A stretch of 64,000 bases of DNA from CAZODA01 sp964578485 (GCA_964578485.1 CAZODA010000002.1:62001-126000), one strand, 5' to 3'; counted from the first letter of the stretch, positions 29,183 through 38,512 are shown. The notes: generated from the letters alone by a model not told the origin. Numbers and translations are program-made.

Positions 29183-29205
29183 TGTTATTGCCGGTTGCAA
29201 TAACA
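29183..29205 (+). terminator. hairpin after the rpmB operon (first of two)
   Basis: Perfect 9-bp arms TGTTATTGC (29183-29191) and GCAATAACA (29197-29205) with a 5-nt loop. No T-run follows, so this may be a 3'-end stabilising hairpin; the true terminator is just downstream. Confidence 0.5.
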
Positions 29206-29219
29206 AGCAGGTAATAAAT

Positions 29220-29257
29220 AAAACACAATTTGAAAGTTTATCAAATTGTGTTTTTTT
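29220..29257 (+). terminator. intrinsic terminator of rpmB-rpmG-DUF4295
   Basis: Perfect 14-bp arms AAAACACAATTTGA (29220-29233) and TCAAATTGTGTTTT (29241-29254), 7-nt loop, followed by T residues. Being A-rich before and T-rich after, it can work in both directions. Confidence 0.88.
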
Positions 29258-29311
29258 ATTTTAACAAGCACTTGGAGTGCTTTCTTAATTTATGTGTTAT
29301 AATAAATTACC

Positions 29312-29335
29312 TGAGGATTATTATCCTCAATTTTT
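29312..29335 (+). terminator. short hairpin with T-run upstream of ftsY
   Basis: Arms TGAGGAT (29312-29318) and ATCCTCA (29323-29329), 4-nt loop, then A and five T. It is placed right before the ftsY promoter and would stop readthrough from the ribosomal operon. Confidence 0.5.
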
Positions 29336-29348
29336 CTTTATTATTCAT

Positions 29349-29356
29349 TATATTTG
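29349..29356 (+). promoter_or_regulatory. ftsY -7 promoter box (TATATTTG)
   Basis: An exact TAnnTTTG match 52 nt before the ftsY ATG and right after a terminator-like hairpin. This suggests that ftsY-rimO is transcribed on its own and not only with the ribosomal genes. The -33 box is not clear. Confidence 0.5.
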
Positions 29357-29407
29357 CATGTTTTATAACATAGGAAAATAGTATTTAGTGTCATTATAAA
29401 TTAGCTT

Positions 29408-30361
29408 ATGGGAATATTCGGAAGTTTTTCTAGCTCTAAAAAGAAGCAACTTGATGAGGGTTTGATGAAAACCAAGGAAAGTGTTTTAAAAAAGTTAAGC
29501 AGAATTGTTGCTGGTAAGTCAAAAGTTGATGATGACATACTTGATAATTTAGAAGAGATGTTAATCACCTCTGATGTTGGTGTTGACACAACTTTAAAAA
29601 TAATAGAACGAATAGAATCAAGAGTGGCACAGGATAAGTTTTTAAACGCCGCCGAGCTTGATACTATTTTGAAGGAGGAAGTTAAAGGCTTATTAACTGA
29701 AAATATTGTTAGCGATACTGACGACTTTGATCTTCCGGTTGGTGAGTCTCCTTATGTAATAATGGTTGTTGGTGTTAATGGAGTCGGCAAGACTACTACA
29801 ATAGGTAAATTGGCCCATAAATTTATTAGTGCAGGCAAAAGTGTTGTTTTGGGAGCTGCTGATACCTTCCGAGCTGCAGCTATTGAGCAACTTGAAATAT
29901 GGGCGGACAGAACGGGTGCCCAGCTGGTTAAACATAAAATGGGTGCAGATCCTGCCTCAGTAGCTTTTGATACCTTAAAAGCAGCAAAATCTTCGGGTGC
30001 TGATGTTGTAATAATTGATACAGCTGGTCGTTTGCACAATAAAATTAATTTAATGAATGAGCTGACAAAAATTAAAAGGGTAATGCAAAAAATAGTATCA
30101 GAAGCTCCTCATGAAATTCTTTTAATTTTAGATGGCTCTACCGGCCAAAATGCCTTTGAACAAGCAAAGCAGTTCACTCTTGCCACGGAAGTAAATGCAC
30201 TTGCCATTACCAAGCTTGATGGTACTGCAAAAGGAGGTGTTGTACTTGGGGTTTCAGATCAGTTTAAAATTCCGGTAAAATATATCGGCATAGGCGAAAA
30301 AGTTGATGACTTGCAAATTTTCAACCGCGAGGCATTTGTTGACTCATTATTTGGTGAATAA
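29408..30361 (+). CDS. ftsY: signal recognition particle receptor FtsY
   Basis: A 317-aa SRP-family GTPase that docks ribosome-SRP complexes at the membrane for co-translational insertion. NG domain motifs: GVNGVGKTTTIGKLAH (G1), DTFRAAAIEQLEIW, DTAGRLHNKINLM (G3), TKLDGTAKGG (G4 with TKLD) and the closing GIGEKVDDL. The N-terminal A domain is very short (about 20 residues), usual for this phylum. rimO starts 1 nt after its stop codon, so the two are co-transcribed. Confidence 0.97.
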   Translation: MGIFGSFSSSKKKQLDEGLMKTKESVLKKLSRIVAGKSKVDDDILDNLEEMLITSDVGVDTTLKIIERIESRVAQDKFLNAAELDTILKEEVKGLLTENIVSDTDDFDLPVGESPYVIMVVGVNGVGKTTTIGKLAHKFISAGKSVVLGAADTFRAAAIEQLEIWADRTGAQLVKHKMGADPASVAFDTLKAAKSSGADVVIIDTAGRLHNKINLMNELTKIKRVMQKIVSEAPHEILLILDGSTGQNAFEQAKQFTLATEVNALAITKLDGTAKGGVVLGVSDQFKIPVKYIGIGEKVDDLQIFNREAFVDSLFGE

Positions 30362-30362
30362 T

Positions 30363-31658
30363 ATGAAAAATAGGCATGTGGACGTAGTTTCACTTGGCTG
30401 CAGTAAAAATCTGGTAGATTCGGAACGCCTTATAAAGCAATTGGAGGCAGGTGGTTATACAGTAGAAGCTGATTCGCCTTCGCCTAAAGGAGGGATAGTA
30501 ATTATCAATACCTGTGGCTTCATTGGAGATGCCAAAGAAGAGTCGGTAAACACTATTCTTGACTTTGCAAAAGCTCGCCAACATGGGCAAATTAAGCGTT
30601 TATTTGTTATGGGATGTTTGTCGGAGCGTTATTTCAAAGAATTAAATCATGAAATTCCTGAAGTAGATAAATATTATGGTAAATTTAATTGGCAGGAGCT
30701 TCTCCATGATTTAAAACTTGATTTCAGGCAAGACCTTAGAAATGAGCGAACTCTTACCACTCCGGGGCATTATGCATATTTAAAAATATCTGAAGGTTGC
30801 AATCGCAGCTGTTCTTATTGCGCTATTCCCCTTATTACAGGTCGCCATAAATCAGAAACTATTGATAACTTGATAGATGAAGCAAAGCGCTTGGCAAAAA
30901 AAGAGGTTAAAGAGCTTCAACTGATAGCACAAGATCTGTCTATGTATGGAATAGATATTTATCGTAAACCCATGCTGGCATCCTTAGTTGATGAACTATC
31001 CCAAATTGAAGGTATTGAATGGATACGCCTGCATTATGCCTATCCTGCCGGTTTCCCGCTTGACATATTAGATGTGATGGCAAACAATCCAAAGCTTTGT
31101 AACTACCTTGATATTGCATTGCAACATATTTCTAATAATATGCTAAAATTAATGCGGAGGAATTTTTCGAAAGAACAAACAATAGAACTTCTTCACACTA
31201 TCAGGCAAAAAGTTCCTGATATAAATCTCAGAACAACCTTTATTACAGGACATCCGGGAGAGACTGAAGAGGATTTTAATGAATTAATTGAATTTATCAC
31301 TCAATTTCGTTTTGAACGCCTCGGAGTATTTTGCTATTCACACGAGGAAGATACCTATGCTTTTAAGAATTATAAGGATGATATTCCTGAGGAAGTCAAG
31401 CAACAAAGAGCTGATACCATAATGGAGCTGCAAGGTGGTATAAGTCATTCACTTAATCAGAAAAAAATAGGCACAACACAAAAAGTTATAATTGATAGAA
31501 GAGAGTTTGATTATATGATTGGGCGCACTGAATATGACAGTCCTGAAGTCGATCCTGAAGTACTCATAAAATATGAAGATTCTCTGCAAATTGGGCAATT
31601 TTATAATGTTAAGATTATAGAGGCTGACGATTATGATTTGTTTGCTTCAGTTATTTAA
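30363..31658 (+). CDS. rimO: ribosomal protein S12 methylthiotransferase RimO
   Basis: A 431-aa radical-SAM enzyme that adds a methylthio group to a conserved Asp of ribosomal protein S12. UPF0004 domain with three Cys (GCSKNLVDSE, NTCGFIGDAKEES, VMGCLSERY), the radical SAM CxxxCxxC in EGCNRSCSYCAIPL, and a C-terminal TRAM region. The ATG at 30363 is chosen: it gives MKNRHVDVVSLGCSKN as in the family, whereas an earlier in-frame ATG at 30303 lies inside ftsY. Confidence 0.95.
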   Translation: MKNRHVDVVSLGCSKNLVDSERLIKQLEAGGYTVEADSPSPKGGIVIINTCGFIGDAKEESVNTILDFAKARQHGQIKRLFVMGCLSERYFKELNHEIPEVDKYYGKFNWQELLHDLKLDFRQDLRNERTLTTPGHYAYLKISEGCNRSCSYCAIPLITGRHKSETIDNLIDEAKRLAKKEVKELQLIAQDLSMYGIDIYRKPMLASLVDELSQIEGIEWIRLHYAYPAGFPLDILDVMANNPKLCNYLDIALQHISNNMLKLMRRNFSKEQTIELLHTIRQKVPDINLRTTFITGHPGETEEDFNELIEFITQFRFERLGVFCYSHEEDTYAFKNYKDDIPEEVKQQRADTIMELQGGISHSLNQKKIGTTQKVIIDRREFDYMIGRTEYDSPEVDPEVLIKYEDSLQIGQFYNVKIIEADDYDLFASVI

Positions 31659-31867
31659 TAATTATCAATAGAATTAATTGACATTCAAATTCAAACTTAT
31701 ATAATTTACCTTATAATTTATATAAGTTTAAAAAGAATTTTAATTTTATTCCATATTCTGCAAATTGCAGGTAAAAACTTTTTAAATTAAAATGCGTTTA
31801 ATGATTAAAATTAACTATTTGAAATTGTTAAATTAGCATGGCAATTTTATGCAAAATATTTAAATTG

Positions 31868-33571
31868 ATGATGTACAAGTATTTGCTACCTATTATTTTA
31901 ATTATAAGTTCAAGCATTTCATTAGCTTCACAATCTTTGATTATTGATGAAAGTCATGTAAGTTCTAAGCCCACTATTCCTAATTATGAATTAGTTTCCA
32001 ATCAATTTCCTTGGTCTTTTAACACGATAAAACCTTTTTCAGAAAACAACAATCCGGAAGTTTTCTTATTAACCGATAGTCTTGTAAGCTACAATTCATA
32101 TACAGATGAAGACTCAGTTCGTTTTCATAAAACAAGCTATACTTATAACGATAAAAATCTTCTAACATCAATTGATTACTTCAGCTTTAATGAAGAAAAC
32201 AACAATGCTATTCATTATAAGACCTGCGAATATTTATACAACAAAAATTTTCAAAAAACAGCCTTTACTCAAAAAAGCTTTGATTTTGATTCAGGACTAT
32301 GGCATAATGAGCTAATGAGAGAATATTCTTATCAGGAATTATTGCAGTTGTCTGCTGTTGCCGAATATAGCTGGGATATATCAAAATCGGAATGGCTGGG
32401 TTTATGGAAGTATGAATATACTTATAATTCTGAAGGTTATTTAATTCAAAAAATAAATTATGAGTGGTTAGACATAGATTCTGAATGGCTGGCTTCAAGT
32501 AAGGAAGAATTTATTTATAATTCGCATAATAAATGTATTATCATTGTTAGCTATTACTATAGTAAAGATCAGCATTTATGGATTGGAGATCAAAAATATG
32601 AATATGAATATGACAACAAATTTAATCTGATTCAACAAACTGACTTTTTTTGGGATCTTGAGTATTCGACTTGGACAAGAAGTTTAAAAACCGAATTTGA
32701 ATATAATATAGACAATACTCAAAGTGGATGGCAGCTGTATAAATGGAATAGTATTTTTAATGAATGGACAAAATGGTGGAGAGCCGATAATTTATTTGAA
32801 AAAGAAGATGACAATAATTGGATAGATTACCAATGGAACATAAATGAGCAAAAATGGGAGCAAGACTGGAGAATAGAGCGTTATTATGACCCGGATAATA
32901 CTTTGACCCATGAAACTGCTTTTAAATGGGATAAGGCTTTAAATGAGTATTCCGGGATTTTTGAACTTTTATATTTTTACAATAATGAAAAATGGTCAAA
33001 AGCCGTAAATGATTATGAATGGGACTTGCTTACAAGGCAATGGCAATTGAATCAAAAAAGATTTTATTATCAAAGTCTTAGCGATCTTGTTCCTTTAACT
33101 TTTATAATTCTTGATCATAACAGAGTTCCAATTTATAATGCACAAATTTCACTTAAGGGTAATTTATATCAGGCCGGTCTTTATCATTTTCCCGGCATTG
33201 AAAAAGGAAATTTGCAGGTAAGTGTATATACCGATTCATATCCTGAAGAATCTTTTATTCTCAATGTAGGTGCGAGTGCTATTTCCCATATTGTTACACT
33301 TGGTATTAATACTTCTACAACTTTATCGAATGAATTTGAAATTCTAAGAATTTATCCTAATCCGGCTCAAAATTATATCAATCTTGAAGCATCTGAATTA
33401 ATTAGCCGTATCAGGCTTTATTCAATTGATGGAACATTGCTTACGCAATCCTTTCCAAACAGCAAGGATCTGCAAATTGCAGTGGGAGAATTTCCTGCCG
33501 GGCTGTATTTATTGGAAACTCAAACCGACAATAAGTTGCTTATAAGAAAAATCCTAATTGACAAGCATTAA
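31868..33571 (+). CDS. T9SS-exported protein with aromatic repeat region
   Basis: About 567 aa. Signal peptide MMYKYLLPIILIISSSISLA, then YD/RHS-like repeats rich in Tyr and Trp (YEYTYNSEGYLIQK, YEYEYDNKFNLIQQ, and a 'W....W' period of about 30-40 residues, about 70-430). There is a short beta domain at about 440-480, and a C-terminal type IX secretion sorting domain beginning ILRIYPNPAQNYINL and ending 'GLYLLETQ...KLLIRKILI'. The substrate-sorting tail means it is carried across the outer membrane by T9SS and attached or released. An ATG at 31838 would add ten residues before the signal peptide. The function of the repeats is unknown. Confidence 0.8.
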   Translation: MMYKYLLPIILIISSSISLASQSLIIDESHVSSKPTIPNYELVSNQFPWSFNTIKPFSENNNPEVFLLTDSLVSYNSYTDEDSVRFHKTSYTYNDKNLLTSIDYFSFNEENNNAIHYKTCEYLYNKNFQKTAFTQKSFDFDSGLWHNELMREYSYQELLQLSAVAEYSWDISKSEWLGLWKYEYTYNSEGYLIQKINYEWLDIDSEWLASSKEEFIYNSHNKCIIIVSYYYSKDQHLWIGDQKYEYEYDNKFNLIQQTDFFWDLEYSTWTRSLKTEFEYNIDNTQSGWQLYKWNSIFNEWTKWWRADNLFEKEDDNNWIDYQWNINEQKWEQDWRIERYYDPDNTLTHETAFKWDKALNEYSGIFELLYFYNNEKWSKAVNDYEWDLLTRQWQLNQKRFYYQSLSDLVPLTFIILDHNRVPIYNAQISLKGNLYQAGLYHFPGIEKGNLQVSVYTDSYPEESFILNVGASAISHIVTLGINTSTTLSNEFEILRIYPNPAQNYINLEASELISRIRLYSIDGTLLTQSFPNSKDLQIAVGEFPAGLYLLETQTDNKLLIRKILIDKH

Positions 33572-33630
33572 TTTATTAAATAAAGCAAGAAATTTTTAAA
33601 TAATTTTCTTCAGCTTTATTTGATATCACC

Positions 33631-33661
33631 TTTGTAACAGCCGGTGATTTTTTTATCTTTG
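33631..33661 (+). promoter_or_regulatory. dnaX promoter, full TTTG-N19-TAnnTTTG
   Basis: TTTG at 33631-33634, a 19-nt spacer, then TATCTTTG at 33654-33661. Both elements and the spacing match the Bacteroidetes housekeeping (sigma-ABfr) consensus. The start codon at 33693 leaves a short leader of about 25 nt. Confidence 0.7.
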
Positions 33662-33692
33662 TAAATCTGCAAAATAAAGCAGTTTTACAGTT

Positions 33693-34805
33693 ATGGAATA
33701 CATTGTATCGGCACGAAAATATCGTCCATCTACTTTCAACACTGTTGTTGGTCAGGAAAGCATCACTGCAACCTTAAAAAATGCCATTAAAAATAATCAA
33801 CTGGCACATGCCTATCTTTTTTGCGGTCCCAGGGGTGTTGGCAAGACAACATGTGCAAGAATATTTGCAAAAACCATCAATTGTCAGAATATTACAGCTG
33901 AGCATGAAGCATGTAACGCCTGTGATTCCTGTATTTCGTTCAATGAAAACCGTTCTTTTAATATCCATGAATTAGATGCTGCCAGTAATAATTCGGTTGA
34001 TGACATTCGTTTATTAATCGACAAAGTGCGGGTTCCGCCTCAGATGGGAAAATACAGTGTTTATATTATTGATGAGATCCACATGCTGTCGCAAGCTGCT
34101 TTTAATGCCTTTTTAAAAACCCTGGAAGAGCCGCCACGTCATGCAATTTTTATTTTGGCAACAACCGAGAAACATAAGATTTTACCTACAATTTTATCTC
34201 GTTGTCAAACATTTGATTTTAACAGGATATCGGTTGATGATGCTGTTAAATATTTAAAATATGTAGCCGGCGAAGAGGGAGTCAGCTATGAAGAAGAGGC
34301 TTTAAATATAATAGCATCCAAGGCCGACGGCGCAATGCGTGATGCACTATCTATTTTCGATCAGCTTGTTGCATTTTCCGGAAAAAATATCACTTACAAA
34401 CAGGTAATCGATAATTTAAATGTTCTTGATTATGATTATTACTTTAAAATAACAGAAGCATTTTTAAAGGAAGATCTTATTAATTCTTTATTGATATATA
34501 ACGAAATATTAAATCATGGCTTTGAAGGCAGTCATTTTATTAATGGTTTAAGTAGTCATTTTCGTGATTTATTGATGTGTTTGGATCCTCGTACTTCAAC
34601 TTTACTTGAGGTTGGTTCTGCAATTAAAGAAAAATATCTTGAGCAATCGTCTTTGTGTGATCCTGAATTCCTTTATACAGCTTTGAAAATCACCACTGAA
34701 TGTGATTTAAATTATCGTATTGCCCGAAACAAGCGACTTCATGTAGAGTTTGCAATTATCAGCTTGTCGCGTATAAAGTCTGAAAAAAAAAAGCAAATGA
34801 ATTAA
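33693..34805 (+). CDS. dnaX: DNA polymerase III gamma/tau subunit, frame-0 (gamma-like) product
   Basis: Clamp-loader ATPase of the replicative polymerase. 370 aa in frame 0. AAA+ motifs: Walker A GPRGVGKTTCARIFA (about 45-59), zinc Cys cluster (CQN... CNACDSC), Walker B IIDEIHMLSQ, sensor 1 ATTEKHKIL, and the SRC motif (ILSRCQTF). The frame ends at 34805, twelve nt after an A10-G run (34783-34793). Frame -1 continues open to 35389 and encodes a tau-like C-terminal region. This looks like the dnaX shift of E. coli, so this ORF is either the shorter programmed product or one half of a frameshifted gene. It has its own good promoter. Confidence 0.9.
   Translation: MEYIVSARKYRPSTFNTVVGQESITATLKNAIKNNQLAHAYLFCGPRGVGKTTCARIFAKTINCQNITAEHEACNACDSCISFNENRSFNIHELDAASNNSVDDIRLLIDKVRVPPQMGKYSVYIIDEIHMLSQAAFNAFLKTLEEPPRHAIFILATTEKHKILPTILSRCQTFDFNRISVDDAVKYLKYVAGEEGVSYEEEALNIIASKADGAMRDALSIFDQLVAFSGKNITYKQVIDNLNVLDYDYYFKITEAFLKEDLINSLLIYNEILNHGFEGSHFINGLSSHFRDLLMCLDPRTSTLLEVGSAIKEKYLEQSSLCDPEFLYTALKITTECDLNYRIARNKRLHVEFAIISLSRIKSEKKKQMN
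34783..34793 (+). promoter_or_regulatory. A10-G slippery site for -1 shift in dnaX
   Basis: Ten A then G, read as gaA AAA AAA AAG in frame. The last seven bases are A_AAA_AAG, the same heptamer as the E. coli dnaX frameshift site. A -1 slip here joins residue 367 (Lys) to frame -1, which is open for 198 further codons to 35389. A weak stem (AAGATGC with GCTTCTT) starts about 17 nt downstream. Transcriptional slippage on the A-run would give the same result. Confidence 0.6.
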
Positions 34806-35389
34806 ATAAAGATGCTGAAATTACAGGAGATCTTGCTTCTTCAGTAAGTACACAATCCGGTGGCGATACTGAAAAAAATACAACTCAAGACTCCCAACCG
34901 GGTATAGCTTCCTTGTCCCTAAAAGAATTAATAAACACAAACAGTGAAGTAGGTGATCAAACAACAGTACAAAACAAGTCAGAAAATAATGTTTCAGAGC
35001 CGGATGCTGTTTTAGCTGATCAAGCGATAACAGTTGCTAATTTGCAAGTGGCATGGAAAAAATATGTTGAACAAATTAAAAATACCAACATTCGTTTATT
35101 TAGTATTTTAAATAATCAAGAGCCTGCTATTAAGGATGATACAACAATAGTATTAGAATTGACAAGTCCGGTTCAAGAATTGGAAATTAAAAAATCCGGA
35201 GAAGAGTTGTTGCTTTATTTAAAAGAAGAGTTAAGGAATCATTCCTTACGGCTGGAGACCTTCCTTCAAAAAGGAACAAAGGATACATCGAAAAAAATAT
35301 TTACAGCCAATGATAAATTACAGGCAATGATTGAAAAAAATCCGGCATTGGCAGAGTTAAAGAAAAACTTAAACCTTGATCTGGATTAA
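34793..35389 (+). CDS. dnaX: tau-like C-terminal extension of dnaX (frame -1)
   Basis: Open in the -1 frame from 34793, reading ANELNKDAEITGDLAS and on to the TAA at 35389; the first 40 codons have no ATG. The C-terminal part (AITVANLQVAWKKYVEQI, LKEELRNHSLRLETFL, KLQAMIEKNPALAELKK) matches the end of Bacteroidetes gamma/tau. With the frame-0 part the joined protein is about 565 aa. Alone it starts only from a TTG at 34913, which is unlikely to be used. The next gene, icd, starts 86 nt downstream. Confidence 0.75.
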   Translation, partial: ANELNKDAEITGDLASSVSTQSGGDTEKNTTQDSQPGIASLSLKELINTNSEVGDQTTVQNKSENNVSEPDAVLADQAITVANLQVAWKKYVEQIKNTNIRLFSILNNQEPAIKDDTTIVLELTSPVQELEIKKSGEELLLYLKEELRNHSLRLETFLQKGTKDTSKKIFTANDKLQAMIEKNPALAELKKNLNLDLD

Positions 35390-35475
35390 ATCAGGGTTAT
35401 ATTCAACTAATATTAATTACAAGATATGGGGATAATTTTATCTCAGTATCAATTTATCAATTTAATTATTGACAC

Positions 35476-36705
35476 ATGAAAAAAATTAAAGTTTCGAATC
35501 CTGTGGTTGAACTGGATGGAGATGAGATGACACGCATTATTTGGAAGATGATCAAGGAGGAATTAATATTACCTTATATTGATCTTGATATCAAGTATTA
35601 TGATCTTGGAATAGAAAACCGTGATGCCACTAATGACCAGATTACTATTGATGCAGCACATGCCATTCAGAAATATAATGTAGGAATAAAATGTGCCACT
35701 ATTACTCCGGATGAAAATAGAGTAGAAGAGTTTGGCTTAAAAAAGATGTGGAAATCTCCCAATGGCACAATAAGAAATATTTTAGGAGGTACTGTTTTTC
35801 GCGAGCCCATTATTATAAATAATGTACCTCGTTTGGTTCCCGGATGGGAGCATCCTATTTGCATTGGTCGTCATGCTTTTGGCGATCAGTACATGGCAAC
35901 AGATTTCTTGGTAAAAGGGAAGGGTAAATTAAACATTACATTTACTCCTGATGATGGAGGTGAGGTTCAATCATATGATGTGTATGACTTTGAAGGTGAT
36001 GGAATAGCACTTGCAATGTATAATACTGATGAAAGTATAACAGGCTTTGCGCATAGTTGCTTTAATCAGGCTATAATGAAGAAATGGCCATTATATTTAT
36101 CGACCAAAAACACGATACTTAAAAAATATGATGGGCGCTTTAAAGATATTTTTCAAGAAATATATGAAAAACATTATCAGAAAAAATTTGAAGAATTAGG
36201 GATCAGCTATGAGCACAGGCTCATTGATGATATGGTAGCGGCAGCGTTAAAATGGAATGGTGAATTTGTGTGGGCTTGTAAAAACTATGATGGTGATGTT
36301 CAGTCAGATACCTTGGCCCAAGGCTTTGGATCTTTAGGTTTAATGACTTCTACTTTAATTACTCCTGATGGAAAAACCATGGAAGCTGAAGCTGCACATG
36401 GCACTGTTACCCGCCATTATCGTCAGCATCAGCAGGGAAAGCCCACATCCACAAATCCTATTGCTTCAATTTTTGCCTGGACAAAAGGCTTGGAATTTAG
36501 AGGCAAACTTGATGGTAATCAGCAACTGATAGATTATGCCCATACACTTGAAAGTGTATGTGTTGAAACCGTTGAAAGCGGTCAAATGACAAAGGATTTG
36601 GCTTTAACAATACACGGAGCAGATTTAAAAGATGAGCATTACCTTACAACTGAGGGTTTTATGGCTGCTATTAAATCGCATCTCGATATAAAGATGAGTC
36701 ATTAA
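35476..36705 (+). CDS. icd: NADP-dependent isocitrate dehydrogenase (eukaryote-like type)
   Basis: A 409-aa TCA cycle enzyme converting isocitrate to 2-oxoglutarate, CO2 and NADPH. It begins KVSNPVVELDGDEMTRIIW, the signature of the eukaryotic/homodimeric class of NADP-IDH, with the substrate loop SPNGTIRNILGG followed by TVFREPI, YKTIQ-like CATITPDENRVEEF, RLIDDMVAAALKW (metal Asp) and AAHGTVTRHYRQHQQGKPTSTNPIASIFAW. The length is normal for the class. An intrinsic terminator follows. Confidence 0.96.
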   Translation: MKKIKVSNPVVELDGDEMTRIIWKMIKEELILPYIDLDIKYYDLGIENRDATNDQITIDAAHAIQKYNVGIKCATITPDENRVEEFGLKKMWKSPNGTIRNILGGTVFREPIIINNVPRLVPGWEHPICIGRHAFGDQYMATDFLVKGKGKLNITFTPDDGGEVQSYDVYDFEGDGIALAMYNTDESITGFAHSCFNQAIMKKWPLYLSTKNTILKKYDGRFKDIFQEIYEKHYQKKFEELGISYEHRLIDDMVAAALKWNGEFVWACKNYDGDVQSDTLAQGFGSLGLMTSTLITPDGKTMEAEAAHGTVTRHYRQHQQGKPTSTNPIASIFAWTKGLEFRGKLDGNQQLIDYAHTLESVCVETVESGQMTKDLALTIHGADLKDEHYLTTEGFMAAIKSHLDIKMSH

Positions 36706-36735
36706 TTATTCTAAAATTTTTAATTAAATAAATCG

Positions 36736-36775
36736 GGCTGCCAAATAAAATTTAAAATTTTCGGCAGCCTTGGTT
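36736..36775 (+). terminator. intrinsic terminator after icd
   Basis: Arms GGCTGCC (36736-36742) and GGCAGCC (36763-36769) around an AT-rich loop that can extend the stem, then T-rich sequence. The rest of the 343-nt gap to the next gene is AT-rich, with a TACTTTTA (one mismatch to the -7 box) near 36869. Confidence 0.75.
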
Positions 36776-37048
36776 TATATTTTAATAATCCGACATCAAA
36801 TTTTTTATAAAAAATAAAAATACGCATCAATTTCTTGATATAAAGTATGAATAACAACAAATTTTAATACTTTTACAGCCATTTAAAAACATTAAATTGC
36901 TTTGTTTTAATTATAAGTTGAGATTTTTACTTTTAATTTAAGTGGTCATAATTCATATTAAAACAGGAATACTAATAACACCCTATTCATTTATAGCAAC
37001 ATACAATGTTTATATAAACAATAACTATAATATCAAATTTTTAAACAA

Positions 37049-38512
37049 ATGAATCAAAATAATTCAACTAAGATTAATTTCTTTAGTGGTGAAACTATCC
37101 CTGTGGAGTTACACAAAGTGAGGATTGTTCAAAAATTATATCTTAAACCAATTGATGAAAGATTGGCTGCGATTGAAAAAGGTGGTTATAATACTTTTTT
37201 ATTAAACACAAATGATGTATTTCTTGATATGCTCACCGACAGTGGTACCAATGCCATGAGTGACAATCAGCAGGCTGCAATGCTTCGTGCTGATGATGCT
37301 TATGCCGGTTCACAAAGCTTTTACCGTATGGAAGAAGCTTTGAATGAGGTGTTTGGAAAAAAGTTAGTATTACCTGTTCATCAGGGTCGAGCTGCCGAGA
37401 ATGTAATTTCACAGACTTTTATTAAACCCGGCGACATAATTCCGATGAATTATCATTTTACCACTACCAAAGCACATATGGAGTTAAATGGTGGTGAAAT
37501 ATATGAAATTTATACCGATGAAGCTTTAAAAATTAATAGCGATCATCCTTTTAAAGGTAACATTGATATTGACAAGCTTAAAAGTTTGATTTCCAAGTAT
37601 GGAAAAGGAAAAATTCCTTTTATCAGATTAGAAGCTTCCACAAATTTAATTGGTGGTCAGCCTTTTTCAATTGAAAACATGCGTGCTGTACGTAAGATAG
37701 CTGATGAGCATGGTATTATGATGGTTCTTGATGCAAGTTTGATAGGAGAGAATGCATGGTTTATCAAAAAGCGTGAAAAAGAATTTGCCAATAGCAGCAT
37801 AAAGGACATATTACGCACTATGTGTGGCTTTTGCGAGATAGTTTATTTTTCAAGTCGCAAGGTCAGCTCAACCCGTGGTGGTGGTATTTGCACCAACGAT
37901 CAAGATCTGTTCTTAAAGATGAGAGAGTTAATTCCTTTATATGAAGGTTTTCTCACTTATGGCGGAATGTCGGTCAGGGAGATTGAAGCAATGGCTGTTG
38001 GGCTAATAGAAACCACCGACGATACAATAATAAATCAATCACCGGGCTTTATTGAATATACAGTCAATGAGCTTGATAAATTAGGTATTCCTGTTATTAA
38101 GCCTGCCGGGGCTTTAGGTGCTCATGTCGATGCCAAGCAATTTTTATCGCATATTCCACAAAAAGAATATCCTGCCGGCGCATTAGCTGCAGCCTTATTT
38201 ATTATATCAGGATGTCGCGGTATGGAGCGTGGTACTATTTCGAGTGTTCGGCTCAATAATGGTGAAGATTTACTCGCCGATATGGAGCTTTTACGTTTAG
38301 CTTTTCCAAGAAGAGTTTTTACACTTTCACAAACCAAATTTCTGATTGACCGCTTACATTGGTTATACGAAAACAGGGAACTTGTTGAGGGACTTAAATT
38401 TGTGGAAGAACCAAAGGTATTAAGATTTTTTATGGGAAAACTTGCTCCAATTAGTAATTGGCCTGAAAAATTAGTTGCTAAATTTAAGGCTGATTTTGGA
38501 GATAGCTTATAA
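37049..38512 (+). CDS. tryptophanase/tyrosine phenol-lyase-family beta-eliminating lyase
   Basis: A 487-aa PLP-dependent enzyme of the beta-eliminating lyase family (tryptophanase makes indole, pyruvate and ammonia from tryptophan). Family blocks: FLLNTNDVFLDMLTDSGTNA, HQGRAAENV, the PLP-binding Lys in FSSRKVSSTRGGG (about 273), EGFLTYGGMSVREIEAMAVG, VDAKQFLSHIP and ELLRLAFPRRVFTLSQ. It differs from the E. coli enzyme at an otherwise well-kept site: DSARFAENAYF of TnaA is DASLIGENAWF here. The substrate may therefore not be tryptophan. A terminator follows. No tnaC-like leader or tnaB permease is seen next to it. Confidence 0.8.
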   Translation: MNQNNSTKINFFSGETIPVELHKVRIVQKLYLKPIDERLAAIEKGGYNTFLLNTNDVFLDMLTDSGTNAMSDNQQAAMLRADDAYAGSQSFYRMEEALNEVFGKKLVLPVHQGRAAENVISQTFIKPGDIIPMNYHFTTTKAHMELNGGEIYEIYTDEALKINSDHPFKGNIDIDKLKSLISKYGKGKIPFIRLEASTNLIGGQPFSIENMRAVRKIADEHGIMMVLDASLIGENAWFIKKREKEFANSSIKDILRTMCGFCEIVYFSSRKVSSTRGGGICTNDQDLFLKMRELIPLYEGFLTYGGMSVREIEAMAVGLIETTDDTIINQSPGFIEYTVNELDKLGIPVIKPAGALGAHVDAKQFLSHIPQKEYPAGALAAALFIISGCRGMERGTISSVRLNNGEDLLADMELLRLAFPRRVFTLSQTKFLIDRLHWLYENRELVEGLKFVEEPKVLRFFMGKLAPISNWPEKLVAKFKADFGDSL

